64,000 nucleotides of DNA, from NCBI RefSeq assembly GCF_022605725.1, contig NC_065563.1, positions 5,544,518 through 5,608,517 of the forward strand, written 5' to 3'. The position numbers and the translations under genes were made by a program. Below, piece after piece: positions 45,981 through 58,822 of this stretch. A model generated the notes under the pieces. It was given only the letters and a program-made list of their open reading frames with translations, did not search any database and was not told the DNA's origin. This DNA is from Anthonomus grandis grandis (lineage: Eukaryota > Arthropoda > Insecta > Coleoptera > Curculionidae). Numbering within the stretch: position 1 is the stretch's first letter; each line of letters begins with the position of its first letter.

Positions 45981-47300
45981 TATGCGAGTAAATAAGCTCG
46001 AAAATGTTATAAAATGTATTAACTATAATACCTCCACTATATTATGCAAAAAAATTTTAGGTAACCATAGAGATATAATAAATATACAGGTATGTAGGTA
46101 GATGTATATTTTCACAAATAAATAAGTAGGTAGGTATGTACGTAACACATACAATTATATAATATATGCATGCATAATTATAATAATACATACTTACCCT
46201 CAGTACGAAATACAATAAAAAACTATAAAAAATTTAAAAGAGCTTTATTAAAGAAACAAAAATTTAAAAAAATTAACAATTATTTTCCAATTTGGTATGT
46301 GAACTTCTACAACAAAAAACATATTTCTTTCTTATGTTTTGGTTATTAATCTAAGCATATTATACTTAATTGCTTACAACCAAGAGATTACTTAACATAT
46401 AATATTAAAAAAGAACATATAATATTAATATATAAATATACATAACATATAATATTAAAACAGAAATTCAGAGGATTGAAATGCAATTCCTATAGATAAC
46501 CACTATGTTTATGGTGTGTATTATCAATAAAATAAATACTAATAAACGTTTAACTACATGAATAAATCCAAGGTACATGATAAAATTATCTTATTACCTA
46601 CCTTTAAAGACAGGAATTAAGTCCTTCATGCCCCAGGAATCTGACAGTCCATCTATTGTAAAAATTATTGCCTCCATTACCCAGAAAAAATCACCTGATT
46701 ACCATGAACCGAAAAACAACCCACAAACACAAAAGCCAGAAAGCGAATGCGCCACGGGATCTCGGGATCAAGGGATCGGTCGATTGCGTCTTTAAAATAC
46801 ATAATAATGTCGAATGGATAGTATAACTGTTGAGCCAACAATAGTGTATCATTGAAAACTTTGCGCCGAATTTCATCCAATGGAATTTTTTATTGTTTCC
46901 GATCTCTTATAATTGGCATAAATAAGGCTAATAATTTAGCTGAATATAAAGCAAGATTTACACAATAATATATCTAATAGCTACAATACATGTAACATTT
47001 TGATTTAAACAGAACTATCGTTCCTTTAGCTATAGTTTTTAATTGATTTAATTAGATGCTTCATATTATTTTAAGTACAAGAGCTTATTAGGTGAATATT
47101 CTTTATATATAATTTAACAGTAGGGCAATATAATTTTAACAATATAATTATATTTAAATGAATGTGAGTCTAATGTTTGGTGTAATCACATTTTATTTGC
47201 ACCAATGAGTGTGCTCACAATAATAGTACTATTGTTTAAAATACTTTAGTGTTTTTTCTGTGAATAAGCTCTTTTTTAAAACTGTCTTGAATTACCTGTA
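45981..47300. other. AT-rich stretch with one possible coding exon
   Basis: Mostly low-complexity DNA. The only candidate exon is listed at 46677-46880. Confidence 0.4.
46677..46880 (-). other. Unrecognised open frame, possible exon
   Basis: 67 codons starting MDEIRRKVFNDTLLLAQQLY, with a hydrophobic part (FLAFVFVGCFSVHG) near the end and a donor-like ATG/GTAATCAG at its 3' side. The region is less AT-rich than its surroundings. It resembles real protein more than random translation, but I do not recognise a family. It could be one exon of a membrane protein or part of a transposon. Confidence 0.3.
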
Positions 47301-47306
47301 TTTTAT

Positions 47307-47366
47307 TTTAGTAACTGATGATGGCTGTTTACACAGCCGAAATGCATAATACATTTACCTAAGTGA
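47307..47366 (+). ncRNA. Hammerhead-ribozyme-like motif
   Basis: CTGATGA (47315-47321), a 6-bp perfect stem (GGCTGT / ACAGCC, 47323-47338) with loop TTAC, then GAAA (47339-47342). After GAAA, TG...CA plus T could form stem III (47343-47354). The bases before CTGATGA (TTAGTAA) can pair with TTACCTAA downstream for stem I. The catalytic layout is imperfect: one extra T follows CTGATGA, and stem I and the cleavage nucleotide cannot both be satisfied without a one-base shift. Penelope-like elements are known to carry such motifs, and a Penelope fragment lies about 2 kb upstream on the same strand. Confidence 0.45.
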
Positions 47367-47379
47367 CCTACATGCATTT

Positions 47380-48834
47380 TTCTTGGAGATAAAGACTTCC
47401 CCTATTTGTAATCTTTATATACACATTCTTCTACAAAATATGGACTTCTATTCAACCATTATATTTTATAAATTGTATTATAAATATCACAAATTAATTA
47501 TGAATTCATTAAATGATTTTATTGTTTTGACATAAATTTGAAAAGTGGTTTGTTGATCTTATTAGAGAAAATAGATACATTATTTGATTTAGTAATTTTT
47601 ATTGATTTGAAATATTTCTTTCTTATCGCTTATTTCTGATTTATCCTTTTTCAAAAAATGTTTACAATTGTTTTCACATATCGTTTTCTCTATTAGGATT
47701 TTTGCGAAATATCCAGAAACATTACATTAGAACACGTTGCCAAATTTACGGTTTTATTTGAATTATTTGATATTTTTAGATTGGAAGAAGTGAAATTACT
47801 CATATTGCTTGTAGATGCAATTACGGAATAACAATAAGTTAAATTTTTATTGGCTTTAATATCTGAAATTAAAGCTTCACTGGTCTGACTGTCATCCAAT
47901 TGTGAAAAGTTTTGGACATCTTACTCTTATTACAGAAAATAAATTCTCTAGGAGATCTTAGTTAAGGTGCCTAGTTAAAACATATTAACAATGAAAGGAG
48001 TTTGTCAAATATTCAAGTAAAACAATGACTGAATTAAGGATTTAAATAAATCCTTAAATGCAGTGAATATTTTTTTTACTAATTTTGAATACTTTAGTTG
48101 AGCTAACACTAATAACTAGGACCAAATTTACATAAAAAAGAACTTAAATCTGAATTACTTTAAACAATCCATGCACGATCAACAAATCATTAACTACCTT
48201 AATTGACTGGAATACCTAAGTATAATTCATTCTTTATAAAACTACGTCTGAGGTACTGATCTGATAGTCAATTACATAGTTTTAAATTTGCCTATATTTT
48301 ATTTCGTAAACCTATATATTTTTATACATATTGGGTGAAATTTTATAATAAATGAATTTCTCTATTTAGTGACAAAAAAATTAATTATATATAAACCCTT
48401 TGAAGGCACATTTCCGTACATTTCTTAGTAGTTTTGTTTGGTATGTTTTTACGTAAATGTAATTTTTCAAATAATTATTTTCTCATATCCATTTATTATT
48501 TTTTAACAGTGTATCCCCATCAAAAAATATCCATATTTCAACGCGTTTGAATCCACTCAAACGGTATTTGATTTAGAACCAGAATTCACTCAGATTTAAA
48601 GTAACTTACATTATTGTTTTTGTTTCTTTTTATTTTGAATTCCTTTATAAACACCACTTAACTGTGTATATTATGTAAGCGAAGCAGCTTTTAACTACGC
48701 TACTAAAGAAATATATATTTCTATGAACTATATTTATCACCCAAAATGTCCACAAAAAAATTAAATAATCTTTCGAAGTAGACCTGTCGAAAACATTAGT
48801 AGATCATATCATAATAATAATAATGATAATCAGC
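47380..48834. other. AT-rich stretch, nothing recognised
   Basis: No supported gene or clear repeat. Confidence 0.5.
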
Positions 48835-49219
48835 TCAAAGCGCCCGAGTTTTCAGGGCCGATGATGTAGAACTAACGCAGGATGATTCTAACGCAGTGGC
48901 TGGCAGTTTGGCAAAATTCTCAGATTTATTTTGACCGACGTGACGGTGTCGCCATCCCATTGTCAGGCACATTTTCGTCCATAAGGTTGCGCATCTTCTC
49001 AACGCAAATCTTCTCAACGGTTAAAACCGTTGATTTAATATTTGAGAAGATGCGCAACCTTATGAATGAAAATGTACCCTCAATCCCGAAAATGGGATGG
49101 CGACACCGTCGCGTCGGTCGAAGTGACCCGAGAATTTTGCAAAAGGCGTGTGCCAGCAGTTGTTGCGTGAGCAGCGTGCCGGTTTTGCATAATACGACCT
49201 GAAAACTCGGGCGCTTTGA
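48835..49219. mobile_element. Foldback element (long terminal inverted repeats)
   Basis: Almost the whole 385 bp folds on itself. Outer arms TCAAAGCGCCCGAGTTTTCA pair exactly. Inner arms pair through TGGCGACACCGTC / GACGGTGTCGCCA and GAAGATGCGCAACCTTA / TAAGGTTGCGCATCTTC. The loop (about 49003-49048) contains a second small palindrome, AACGGTTAAAACCGTT. GC content is far above the flanks. No target duplication was identified and there is no coding sequence. Confidence 0.9.
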
Positions 49220-49449
49220 ATCTTGGCACTTGAAAGCGGCTTGTTAGATTTTTGTGTACATTTTGTATCATAAACAATAAATTATTATCTCTAGAAGAGT
49301 AATCAAAATTTGTTTCTTTAGCATAATACAATTATGCCAGCGATAAATCAAAATGAGATTAATAAAAAAAACATAAAAACAATGATGTGAGTTTTGTTTA
49401 GGTTCCCAGTTATTAAACAAATTATACTTTTTGAGTGGATTTAGAACTG

Positions 49450-52400
49450 TGGTAATATGGATATTTTGTTGATGGAGGAGACGTTGCTAAAAGATAAACG
49501 AATATGTGAAAATCATTTTGTAAAAAATGATATTTACATAAGTGGCAAAAGGAAACTACTAAAAAAAATGCGGTACCCTTATCTTGGAAAAGTAAGTATT
49601 CTTGTACTCTTTTTTAATAAATGGTTTATTTATTATGGCATTTTTATTAAAGATATAATAAATATTAAATTCTATTTAATTGATTAATACAGGCTGTTTG
49701 GTTTCCATTTTCTGTTAGACACTTTAGCCTTTGAAGGTGTTTCGAAAATCGTATTATTATTATACATATTTATAATAATCGTAATATATTTTTTTTAATA
49801 ATTAGATATAAACAGTATCAGTTAGATAGCTTATTTCTAAGCTAATTAGCTTTTACAAAGTATTTAGCTTTACAAAAGCAAATTTAAAACTATTAGATTG
49901 AGTATTTCATGGTGCACCATTCATTTATTATAAATCTTAATTTCTCATCAATTTCAAAGAGAATCAAATTACACACGTTTTTGAAAAACTGAGAACTTAC
50001 ATTTTCAAGTGATTTTTTCTTCTATTCGATATTATTAACATAGTTAAAATTATTTATTTATTTGAATTGAGTGACTAAATATATAATTAAGTAGCTATAG
50101 ATATAGATAAAAATAATACATAGAGTCTATGTTATATACAAAAGCAAAGTTTGAAAATACGTATAATAATATAATTTAATAATATATTTCATTTTAAATG
50201 TAAATTCATTTTAAATTTGAAATATCGTTTATTAAAAGTAATTTTAGTTCTTATTACTAATAATAAACAAAGTACTGAATAAATTGATTAATTTTTTAAA
50301 AGATTGAGTTTACCTGATTGTGTAATACAGGTCTTTAGAAAAAGCTTTTATTTGTAGATACAAATGTAATGCCTGGCACCTCGCAAATTCAAGTTGATAT
50401 TTTGCAGCATAGTCCAAAAAATGGTAAGTGTTTGGTAATTTTTTCCAAATTTGCTTTTGTTTGCAATAAAATCTAAATAAGAAATGAATTTCTTGATTTT
50501 AAGGGAATACATATTTTTTTTAAATTGGTAACACTTGATCTATTCCGGTCTTCAAATAGATCAAGCATATGTCATCGAGTGAGAATATGTGAGATTTATG
50601 ATCAACCATAAACCATATGTTTCTAAATAAAGGAAGTTAAAATTTTCTTTTAAACTTTAGTGTTTATAAAGAATTTGAATATTCTTTAGCTAATTGTCTG
50701 ATAATAATTCTAGACGTGTTATATTTAGTGATATCGGACAAATTTAGCTTTAACTGGCGGGTTGTAATATAATGATAGAACTTTTTGATAATATTGTTTT
50801 TTTAAAATTTAAAATTTTTTAATGATAGAACACATTTTTTTTCCATTTAAGAAATTTATTCCTAGTTATCTGAAAGCTGAAGAGAATATTTGTGATTGAC
50901 AGAATTTTGTCAAACATAAAATTAAACATCCTCCTGTATATCTAAATTGACGTGTTTTTTTTAGGAAGCTTTTTTTTAAGAAGTTATTATAAGGATGGTT
51001 GGTTTTGAAATGAAAGCACTGTATAGCTAACTTTTTTGAATGAACCCTTAATGTTTTAGAAAATGGATAAATTGTTTTATACTTCAGATAAACAATTAAA
51101 AACTTATTCACGAAAAGGCTTCACGAAGATGAGATTGTCGTTGACCAACGTGAACAAGTTAAACTTGTACGTTACAGTCCCTGTTAAAAAGTTGACTGTA
51201 GATTATCCAGATACCCCATTTTCCACAAAATCTAATATTAAGAAAAAACATCAAGAGTTTTAAGTGTTAAGTTAACTTCATTAAAAAAAAGTTTAAATGT
51301 CAAAAAATCAGTATTTACGTCTTAAAAAGAAGGCAAATCTAGTGTCTAAAAAACTTTTTGGGCAATTGACTAAAAGGAAAAAGTACTGCTGTAAAAACAT
51401 TAATTAACATGCAGTTATCTCCAACGAGGAAAAAAGCGACATTTGGGACTTTCTCTTTATTATAAGGCGCCTGGATGTTTTAAGAGAAAAATTGTTGTTT
51501 TCTTGTGTTCGTACGATTTAGTCAGGGCTTCGAGTTCTAAATCTAAAAGCTGGTTTGGAAAATACCTTGACAAAGAAATTGAAAATAAAGGTCGAAACCA
51601 TGTCTAGGAGAGAACGAGCATGTGTAGTCCTTTGTGATGACATTCTTTTAGAGCCTAAGTTACAATATAATAAATATTATGATTTTATTGAAGGATACGA
51701 GGATTTGGGATTTCTTTTTTCGATTTTCTTTCTTGGGCCAAAAAAACGAGGTCGCTAATTTCGCGTAAGTTTTTTTTGTTAGAGGCGTGTTCAAGAATTT
51801 TGGAAAGTTTCGCTATGCTATTTTACTTCAAATGGACCAATAAAACATAAAAATATGCTGGCACAAATAATACCATATGTTATTCGTGGTGTAGAAAATG
51901 TACAACTTTTCCCAGTCGATCTAGTTTGTGATAAGGGCACCAACAATAGGAGTGCGTTTAAAATTTTAGGCGCAACAGAAAGAAATCCCATTATTACCAT
52001 TAACAGTTCTAATGTGTTTACCTTGTTTAATGTTCCTCATTTACTAAAAAGCTTAAAAAATAATTTCATGAATCCAAAGTAAGAATTTCGAATAAATGGA
52101 ATTTCTGCATCTTGGCAAGATGTTAAAACGTACTTATTAGATAAAGAAAGCAAAACCACAAGAGCATTGCCGAAAATTACAGATATCCACATAAATCCCA
52201 ATACTCGGAAAAAAAATGAGAGTTAAACTGGCTGCCCAGGTTTTTTATGTCCACAGCAAATTGATAAATTTTTGCATTTATTAATTAAGACTGATTTATA
52301 ACAACCTAAAATGAGAATCCCAAATTCTTATTAGAAAATCTTTAAAAAAATCTAGTTATAAACCTCACAGAAAATTATATATATTATTTACAAAAACCAA

Positions 52401-52640
52401 TCCGATATCTTAAAGATATTGTCTCTTCATGTCTATGAGAGCCAATTTCTCTTTTCCTTTCTTTTACTTCAAGGAAATTTTAAATCAATTTATTATATTT
52501 ATGGTCTTTAGTGTTTTGAGTATTTTCAATAATTGTTTTCTCATGAAAAAGATAAAAGTGAAGCCTAAAAAACCATGGACACATGGCCTTAAAACCTCAT
52601 TAACTAATTTAAGGTTTTTACACACTTGAAGAAAATATAC
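49450..52640 (+). pseudogene. P-like transposase with THAP domain, several exons
   Basis: Remnant of a P-superfamily transposase. The second half of a THAP zinc finger (49457-49591) reads RICENHFVKNDIYISGKRKL, with the C-X2-H pair in CENHF, and ends at a donor AAA/GTAAGT. A small exon (about 50359-50422, TNVMPGTSQIQVDI) has clean splice ends. From 51061 a longer, frameshifted region gives SLYYKAPGCF, then MSRRERACVVLCDDILLEPK and DFIEGYEDLG (conserved catalytic-domain block with a likely first Asp). VDLVCDKGTNNRSAFKILGA (likely second Asp), NVPHLLKSLKNNF, DIHINPNTRKKM and KKPWTHGLKTSLTNLRFL follow to about 52628. The first THAP exon and TIRs were not found. Whether it belongs to the same family as the short element at 32167 is open. 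Confidence 0.75.
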
Positions 52641-52949
52641 CACTAATGTCTAGTTTCATACTTATTCTGATACATGTAGAAAGATTTATAGGAACTCAAA
52701 ACGAAATGCTAAGTTATGAAAATAAAGTCCATAAACCACGCAATAAAGTAAAGGAAAACTAGAGTATTATTAATGAACTCAGGGGTTTTTTCTCAGTCAG
52801 GTAAATTTCCAATTAATGCAGATAATCTTAATCAGTTCTACTGCTCAGAAGCAGCGAGACTGAAAAATCGTCAAATAGATCCTCTATCGTGCACTCATAA
52901 TATCTCTATATACCAATCGTTTTATTTGATACATATTGATCTATACGAA

Positions 52950-54330
52950 ATCAAGAAACTGTAAAACGAAATAAAAAAAGACCTGGGATTGATGGACTGT
53001 CCATCAAAGTTTTGCAGAGTTTACCTGATTAAGCTCTGGGCTCAAGGGTACATGCCATAAATGTTTCTTTTGATGCGGCAATGTTTCCAAGTAATTTTAC
53101 GGTTGCCCTTGTGATAAAGGGCCTCTTTTTAAAGAAGTGAACCAAATGACCCTATAAATAACAGACCAATTTGACTTTTGCCTTGCCTGTCTAAGGTTAT
53201 TGAGAAACTGGTCATAGTACGAATGGTAGCTTTCCTAACTAAAAAAAAATAACATATTAAATGAATGTCAGTTTGTTTTTCGAGAGCGCACGAGCACGAG
53301 TAATGTTTTCATTCCTGGAGAGATTAAATTTGAGCCTGAATGAAGGTCACTTCTCTAAAAACTTTGACTGTGTCAACCATGGAATACTGCCTGGTAAGCT
53401 TTCTAGATATGGGTTTAGGAGAGTTGCTCTAGAATGGGTAATTTTTTTTTTGTTTGACAGATTGTTTGGTCAAATGGCACTTTGTCTGAACTTTGTGTAG
53501 TAAGCAGGGTTCGGTTCTCGGTCTTATTTTATTTCTATTGTATATAAATGGCCTGGCGTCTCTCCAGATAGGAGGATTCTTCACTGTTTTTGCAGATGAC
53601 ACCACTATCTTATGGGCAGACAATAATAAAAGCACATTAACAAGAACAATTTCTGAAAATTTATTATAGATTAAACAGTGCTTTGATGCTAATCTGTTGT
53701 CTTTAAACATAGATAAGACTAAATTGTTAAGTTTTTATGTTCAGACCAGTTCATGATAAACAAAGAATTGCAAGTGAATAATTTTAACAGATTTCTTGGA
53801 TTGTTATCGATCATAAACCTAAGTTTTGTGGAGATATGTCAGGATTGAGGCAAAAACTGGCTAGACGATGTTATGCTTTATTATTAATGCGATATTATTT
53901 TTAACTCGATGTTTGTTTTTCAAAAACGAGCCATTAAATATATGTGTACAGGACATGCAGACCCCTATTTAAAGATACTTTCCTTGTGTTGCTTGTTTAT
54001 TGTTGAGTCTGCTTGCCTAATACACAAAAAAATATAAATCGTATCTTCAAAATAATGGCTCTTTAAAACATTATATTATCAGAAAAAAAATACAATATTC
54101 CAATGCGCATCCCGAAAAGTGAACTAACAATAATTCTCTTATTTACTTGAGCATAAAAAATTTTAATCATTTTCCAAATGTCATACAAGTCTCTAGAAGT
54201 TCTCCTTGCTTTAAAAAGTCCTTAATGAAACTTCTTAAAAGCAAATATTTTTATAGCCTTAGAATTTTTGAACATAGTTGGGAATGGGCCAATAGGATAT
54301 AATTAGTTTTTACTAAAGATGTAAAGGTTA
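52950..54330 (+). pseudogene. Jockey-like LINE ORF2, 3' half
   Basis: RT region to C-terminus in many frames: GLDGLSIKVLQ-like codons (52985), LSKVIEKLV (about 53190), FDCVNHGILPGKLSRYGF (53355-53410), KQGSVLGLILFLLYINGLAS, then FTVFADDTTILWADN (53581-53625), which holds the catalytic Asp pair, and LLSLNIDKTKLL (53694). The tail reads FNHFPNVIQVS and FYSLRIFEHSWEWAN (to about 54300). It shares the GVALKW/RVALEW, GSVLG and VFADDTT blocks with 12604-14067, so the two are probably one family. The 3' untranslated part runs to about 54500. Confidence 0.75.
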
Positions 54331-55279
54331 GAATTTGTGATATTACTCCAAAAAAGTCGCCTTGTTTTGAAATTTAAATTAAATTTTGTGTTATTGTTGT
54401 TTATACTAGTATGTGGAACCCACTATTGTGTATTGTTTTTAAATTATGTGTTAGTAATATGTCGATTAATGTGCCTATTTTACATTATTAAATTTTGAAT
54501 TTTTTGAAATTCGAAATTGTATTTAAAAGAGCGAGAGGTATATAATATTTTATAGGGATATTTCCAATTACTCACTAGAAATTTAAGATACCTCCTTGAA
54601 AAAGTAATTAAAAGGGTTATTCAAAACTGCAAGTGGCCATTATGGCGTCGATAAAAAGAAACAAAGTTAATTATGGCTCTCTAAAGACGGAACGTCGTAT
54701 TTAAAAGTTAAAGATGTTAACTTATAAAGGAGAAAAAGTGGTTAAAATAATGTATTAATAATTTTATTTTATATTTTCAAATAACGCCAGAAAAGAATAA
54801 AAAACGATTTTGACAAATTTAACTTTTTTCCTGAATATTCGGAAGTATTTGGCATTTTTCAAATTTTCAGATTGCAATTATTCAACCATTATATTGCGCA
54901 ACTTTCGCTTAATTAAACCACCTCGTATCTCCAACCGTTTCCAAGATCCTGATACTGCTCATCCTTATTTTGGACATCCGGTATAACCGAGATGACTCTT
55001 CAAACTGTTAAACAAAATATTTGTTTTTTTCTATTTTTTATAGTGTTACACCCTTATTCAAAACCTTTTAAATTTTGCGATTTTAATTTTATATTAATTT
55101 CAGTTAAAGGTATTTATTTTTCAATATTTTTGTCCAAAAAAATGTACTTCACAGATGTAACTAGGCTACACAGTTTTTGAGATATTGGCTGGTTTCATAA
55201 ACCCGTATTGTCAAAAATCACATGACATTACGGGCTACTTTTTGCAAAAAATTATTGACTCTAAAAATCTTTAGTACCG
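54331..55279. other. AT-rich stretch with LINE tail
   Basis: Begins with the likely LINE 3' tail. The rest has no supported gene. Confidence 0.45.
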
Positions 55280-55950
55280 CATAGAGATATTAAATCTTAT
55301 TAATTATTTAATTTACTCTTTATATTTACGTGAAACCTATCTATATCCTAAAAATCTTACCCATATATTTTGTGTATATTAGTTTTTAGTAAATTTAAAA
55401 ACTTTGCACTCTTGAACACAGAATAAAGAAAGCATCATGTTGGAATTAAACTTTTTATTTAATATTTTTGTTTAGTTGAGTTTTTGTTTTGCTTTGATTT
55501 ATTAATTTTTGTCTCAAAAAAGGATTTTGGTAAGTAATTTATTATTTGTTAATAAAATTTAAATTGTAAGAGATTTCAGCACCTTCCAATACATTACTTG
55601 ACCACCTAAATTACGCCATTATAATGTGTTGTTATTCGATTTATCCAATTATTTATGCGAGATCACAGCGCATTTAAATATCGCCTATAACAAAATAAAT
55701 AAAAGCGCCGTTATCATCATCGCCCTTGTCTTAAAAAAAAAATAACACGGCTGACGGCCGGGCGCCCCAAGATTCCAGCGTCGTTAAAAACCTGACTCAA
55801 AAGTCCACGCAGCTTAAATAAATCGTTTCTAGATTTGCCACTTCGCGGCAGCATCACACGGTGGACGAAACTGAACGGTAATCGATAGTCGACCGGGTAC
55901 ATTTTAAAACACGGGATTGCGTATCTTCCCAAATATTCAATCAACGCTTT
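55280..55950 (+). repeat. PIF/Harbinger-associated repeat, copy 3
   Basis: Matches copy 1 from TTTATATTTACGTGAAACCT through GTAAGAGATTTCAGCA to CGGGTACATTTTAAAACACG and CAAATATTCAATCAACG. It has its own insertion (about 55600-55780) and lacks the transposase exon. The match ends where GCACAGAACACAAATATAGA begins at 55954. Confidence 0.75.
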
Positions 55951-55953
55951 CAT

Positions 55954-57821
55954 GCACAGAACACAAATATAGAGAAATGCGTGTTGCTAAGGAACAGAGA
56001 AATTCCATTAACGTTGTTGACAAAGACGGAACAACCATCTTGGGTGGCGTGTGGCGGGAAATTTAAGCCTGATCTATTGCGCGATGTTTCAATTTAAAGT
56101 AATTTGCAGAATTACAGAAGTTGATGCGTTAACTGACGAGTGATGAGAGATATATTTATATAGAATTTTATTTTATTTTAAAACTATTAAAATATGCTTA
56201 TCAGTTTAGAAATACCCACATTTTATTAAAATTATTAATTTTAAGTGCTAAGAAAAAAAATTGCATCTCAGACATCCCTCATCACTTTATTTAAGAATTA
56301 ACACATCAACTAAAATATTTGATTTAAATTTAGTTCTCAAGATATTGCTTATTTGGGACATTTAAAATATTTAGATATATATACTTACCAAGAATTATAA
56401 ATTGGCACGATAGACATGGGAACAAATTTGAAATTAAAAAAAAAACAAAACTAAACTTTTTTAAATATTTTATTTTAAGATTAATTAAAATAAATTTAAG
56501 GGCTTTAACATGCATAAAAATAGTTACAATATATTCTAAATTAAATACTGTAAACTGTAAGTATAGTATTAATAGGACTTTTTATGTAAAAAATGGAATT
56601 GTGGCATGTATAAAGCATATTTTAACTGAAAATCCTAATAATTTCTGGATTTTCAGAAAAAATTACCTGTTTTTTTTTGTTTTCATAAGAGTTAAAAACA
56701 TTATAAGAAACATATAACAAACATATGTAAATAATAAAATAATATATATCCACATATGGAAAACAAAGTCTAAACTCTAATAACAACAAGAACTGAACCT
56801 ATTTCTTGAAATAAATCTAGCTTCTCATTGTAATAAATTAATTAATAATGACTGGATATAACACAAATACATACGTACAAGTTAATATGCATGTTTTTTT
56901 TTATTTTTTTGTTTTTTAGTATAGGTACGCAAATAAAAACAAAATACAACTTTTGATTTTTGGTTAGGCACAATCGGGTGAAGATGTCACAAGTTAGTGG
57001 GGTTGTCTCCAGTAACTATGGAACATGAAACATAATAAAACAGATTAAGGCAGTATATTCTGTATTCAATATTATATCCTAATGATCCAAAATATGTAAG
57101 TCTATATTATTAGTAAGTATTGATTATCACAGTAGTTATGATCACAATTAAGGTTCTAAATAATACTTTAAGGGGTTTTATATTAGTCTATAATTTTACT
57201 TTAAGCAAATAACATGACTTTAGTTATGAGTCAGTAAATAAAATAGGAGTATAAAAAGCATAACATTTACTATCAAAATGTTGCAGGTAATTTAGCTTAG
57301 GTATTTTAAAAATATTTAAGCAATAATTAAAATAATTGAAATTTAGCGATTTTCAAAAAGCTGTATTTATTAGTATCATGAGTATTGAATGATGATGCTC
57401 AATATTTTTGTTTTTTTTTTAAACATTTTAGATTGTCAAAACTTTTTTTGTTTTTTAGAATGGCCAACACTTAAAGATTGTTGTTGTAGTCTTGAAGTTG
57501 GCTTTTCATTTCAATCCTTTAAATATTTATAATTTATTAAGCTAGTGTTACCTTGAACAATTTGTTTCACAATGTCATGCTGATCACAAAAAGAGAAGTC
57601 CTTAAAAAATTTTTAATAAACCAACCAAAACTTTTTCTCTAAATGACCATGGTTATCCAAAAATGTGTATAACTTAAGGTGAATTAAGTCGAGTAGGGAA
57701 ATCAGTTATTGAGAAGGATATGTCAATCTGGATGTCATCATTTTCTTTAAACTGAACAAATAGGTGTTTTGTTTCTAGTCCATCTGAATTAACTGAAATA
57801 TAATTTCTACTCCAGCATTCT
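55954..57821. other. AT-rich stretch starting with a shared motif
   Basis: The first 20 bases repeat the motif at 27846. Otherwise no coding sequence. GGTGGCGTGTGGCGGGAAAT near 56044 is an isolated GC-rich patch. Confidence 0.4.
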
Positions 57822-57908
57822 ATCTAAGTCGCACAGGATTATCAGGGTTAAAATCAGAACCGGAAAAGTGTTTGGAGCAAACTCGATAATTGGTGACATT
57901 TTTAGCCA
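57822..57908 (-). pseudogene. THAP zinc-finger exon fragment
   Basis: The minus-strand frame from 57908 reads NYRVCSKHFSGSDFNPDNPV, with the C-X2-H pair and following SGSDF typical of the middle of a THAP domain, then RLR and a stop. The upstream C-X2-C half and the downstream AVP box are not found next to it. It may be a decayed P-like transposon exon or a host THAP gene fragment. Confidence 0.5.
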
Positions 57909-58639
57909 TACTTACATGACAGATCTTCCTCCAAGATATTTGTAAGGATGCATTCAATGGAAATTTTATGGGCAATTTCTAATATACAGACTAGTGCATA
58001 AAGTAGTTTGCATGAATAGCTTCATCTAGATGAAGACAAGGAAAAGCAAATACTAGACATTTTTCCAGTGGAGGTCCAAGAATTAAAAATGAATTGTAAA
58101 AAAAATTTAAATTGAGTGACGTAGATATGTCCAAAATAGTATTAAATCTATAATTATACCCTGGAAAATGATAATACATCCAAGATGCACCTCAACATTA
58201 TTAGAAAACACTACAGTATGCCATAATTGAAATTTACCTATTTCCTACTCTATGTAGTTGCACGATGATTTGATGTTGGCACGTTTGTAAAATAATTTAT
58301 CAACCCATGACTCAAAAAAAACTACAAAAAGCTATAAAATTACTTAAAAACTTTACATTGGAAGGAAATCATGAGGCTTGGCTATGGCTTGTTTTCTACC
58401 CAAAAAAGACAAACGTCAAATACGACAGTTAAAGTGTCACTATTGTCATATTGGATGTACGTCAAAAATTAGTCAATCAGAATCAATCGGCCATCTTGGG
58501 TGGCAGACTATTCCGCCCCGCCACATTCAACCTTCATACCGGTGCTTTCATGTTCAAACCTTAGTTTTAACTGCGTTTACTAGATGTCGCGCCATTTACT
58601 ATTTGTTGATTTTATTACCATAACTATTGTTTTTCACGT
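57909..58639. other. Stretch without a supported gene
   Basis: Nothing firm. The 58480-58600 patch is less AT-rich (CGGCCATCTTGGGTGGCAGA) and shares CCATCTTGGGTGGC with 56035. Confidence 0.4.
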
Positions 58640-58822
58640 AAATATCACAGCTATGTAGTGAGTAAATAATTTTCAAACCGAGGGGGTTTTAAAAAACTTT
58701 TATTATGACAGGGTGTGACCGACTTACAAGACATAGGAGCAAAGAGTTGTTAAACAATAGGTTATATGAGAATATATAACCTTAAAGTGATTACAAATCA
58801 TAATAAATTGGTTCTCTCTGGC

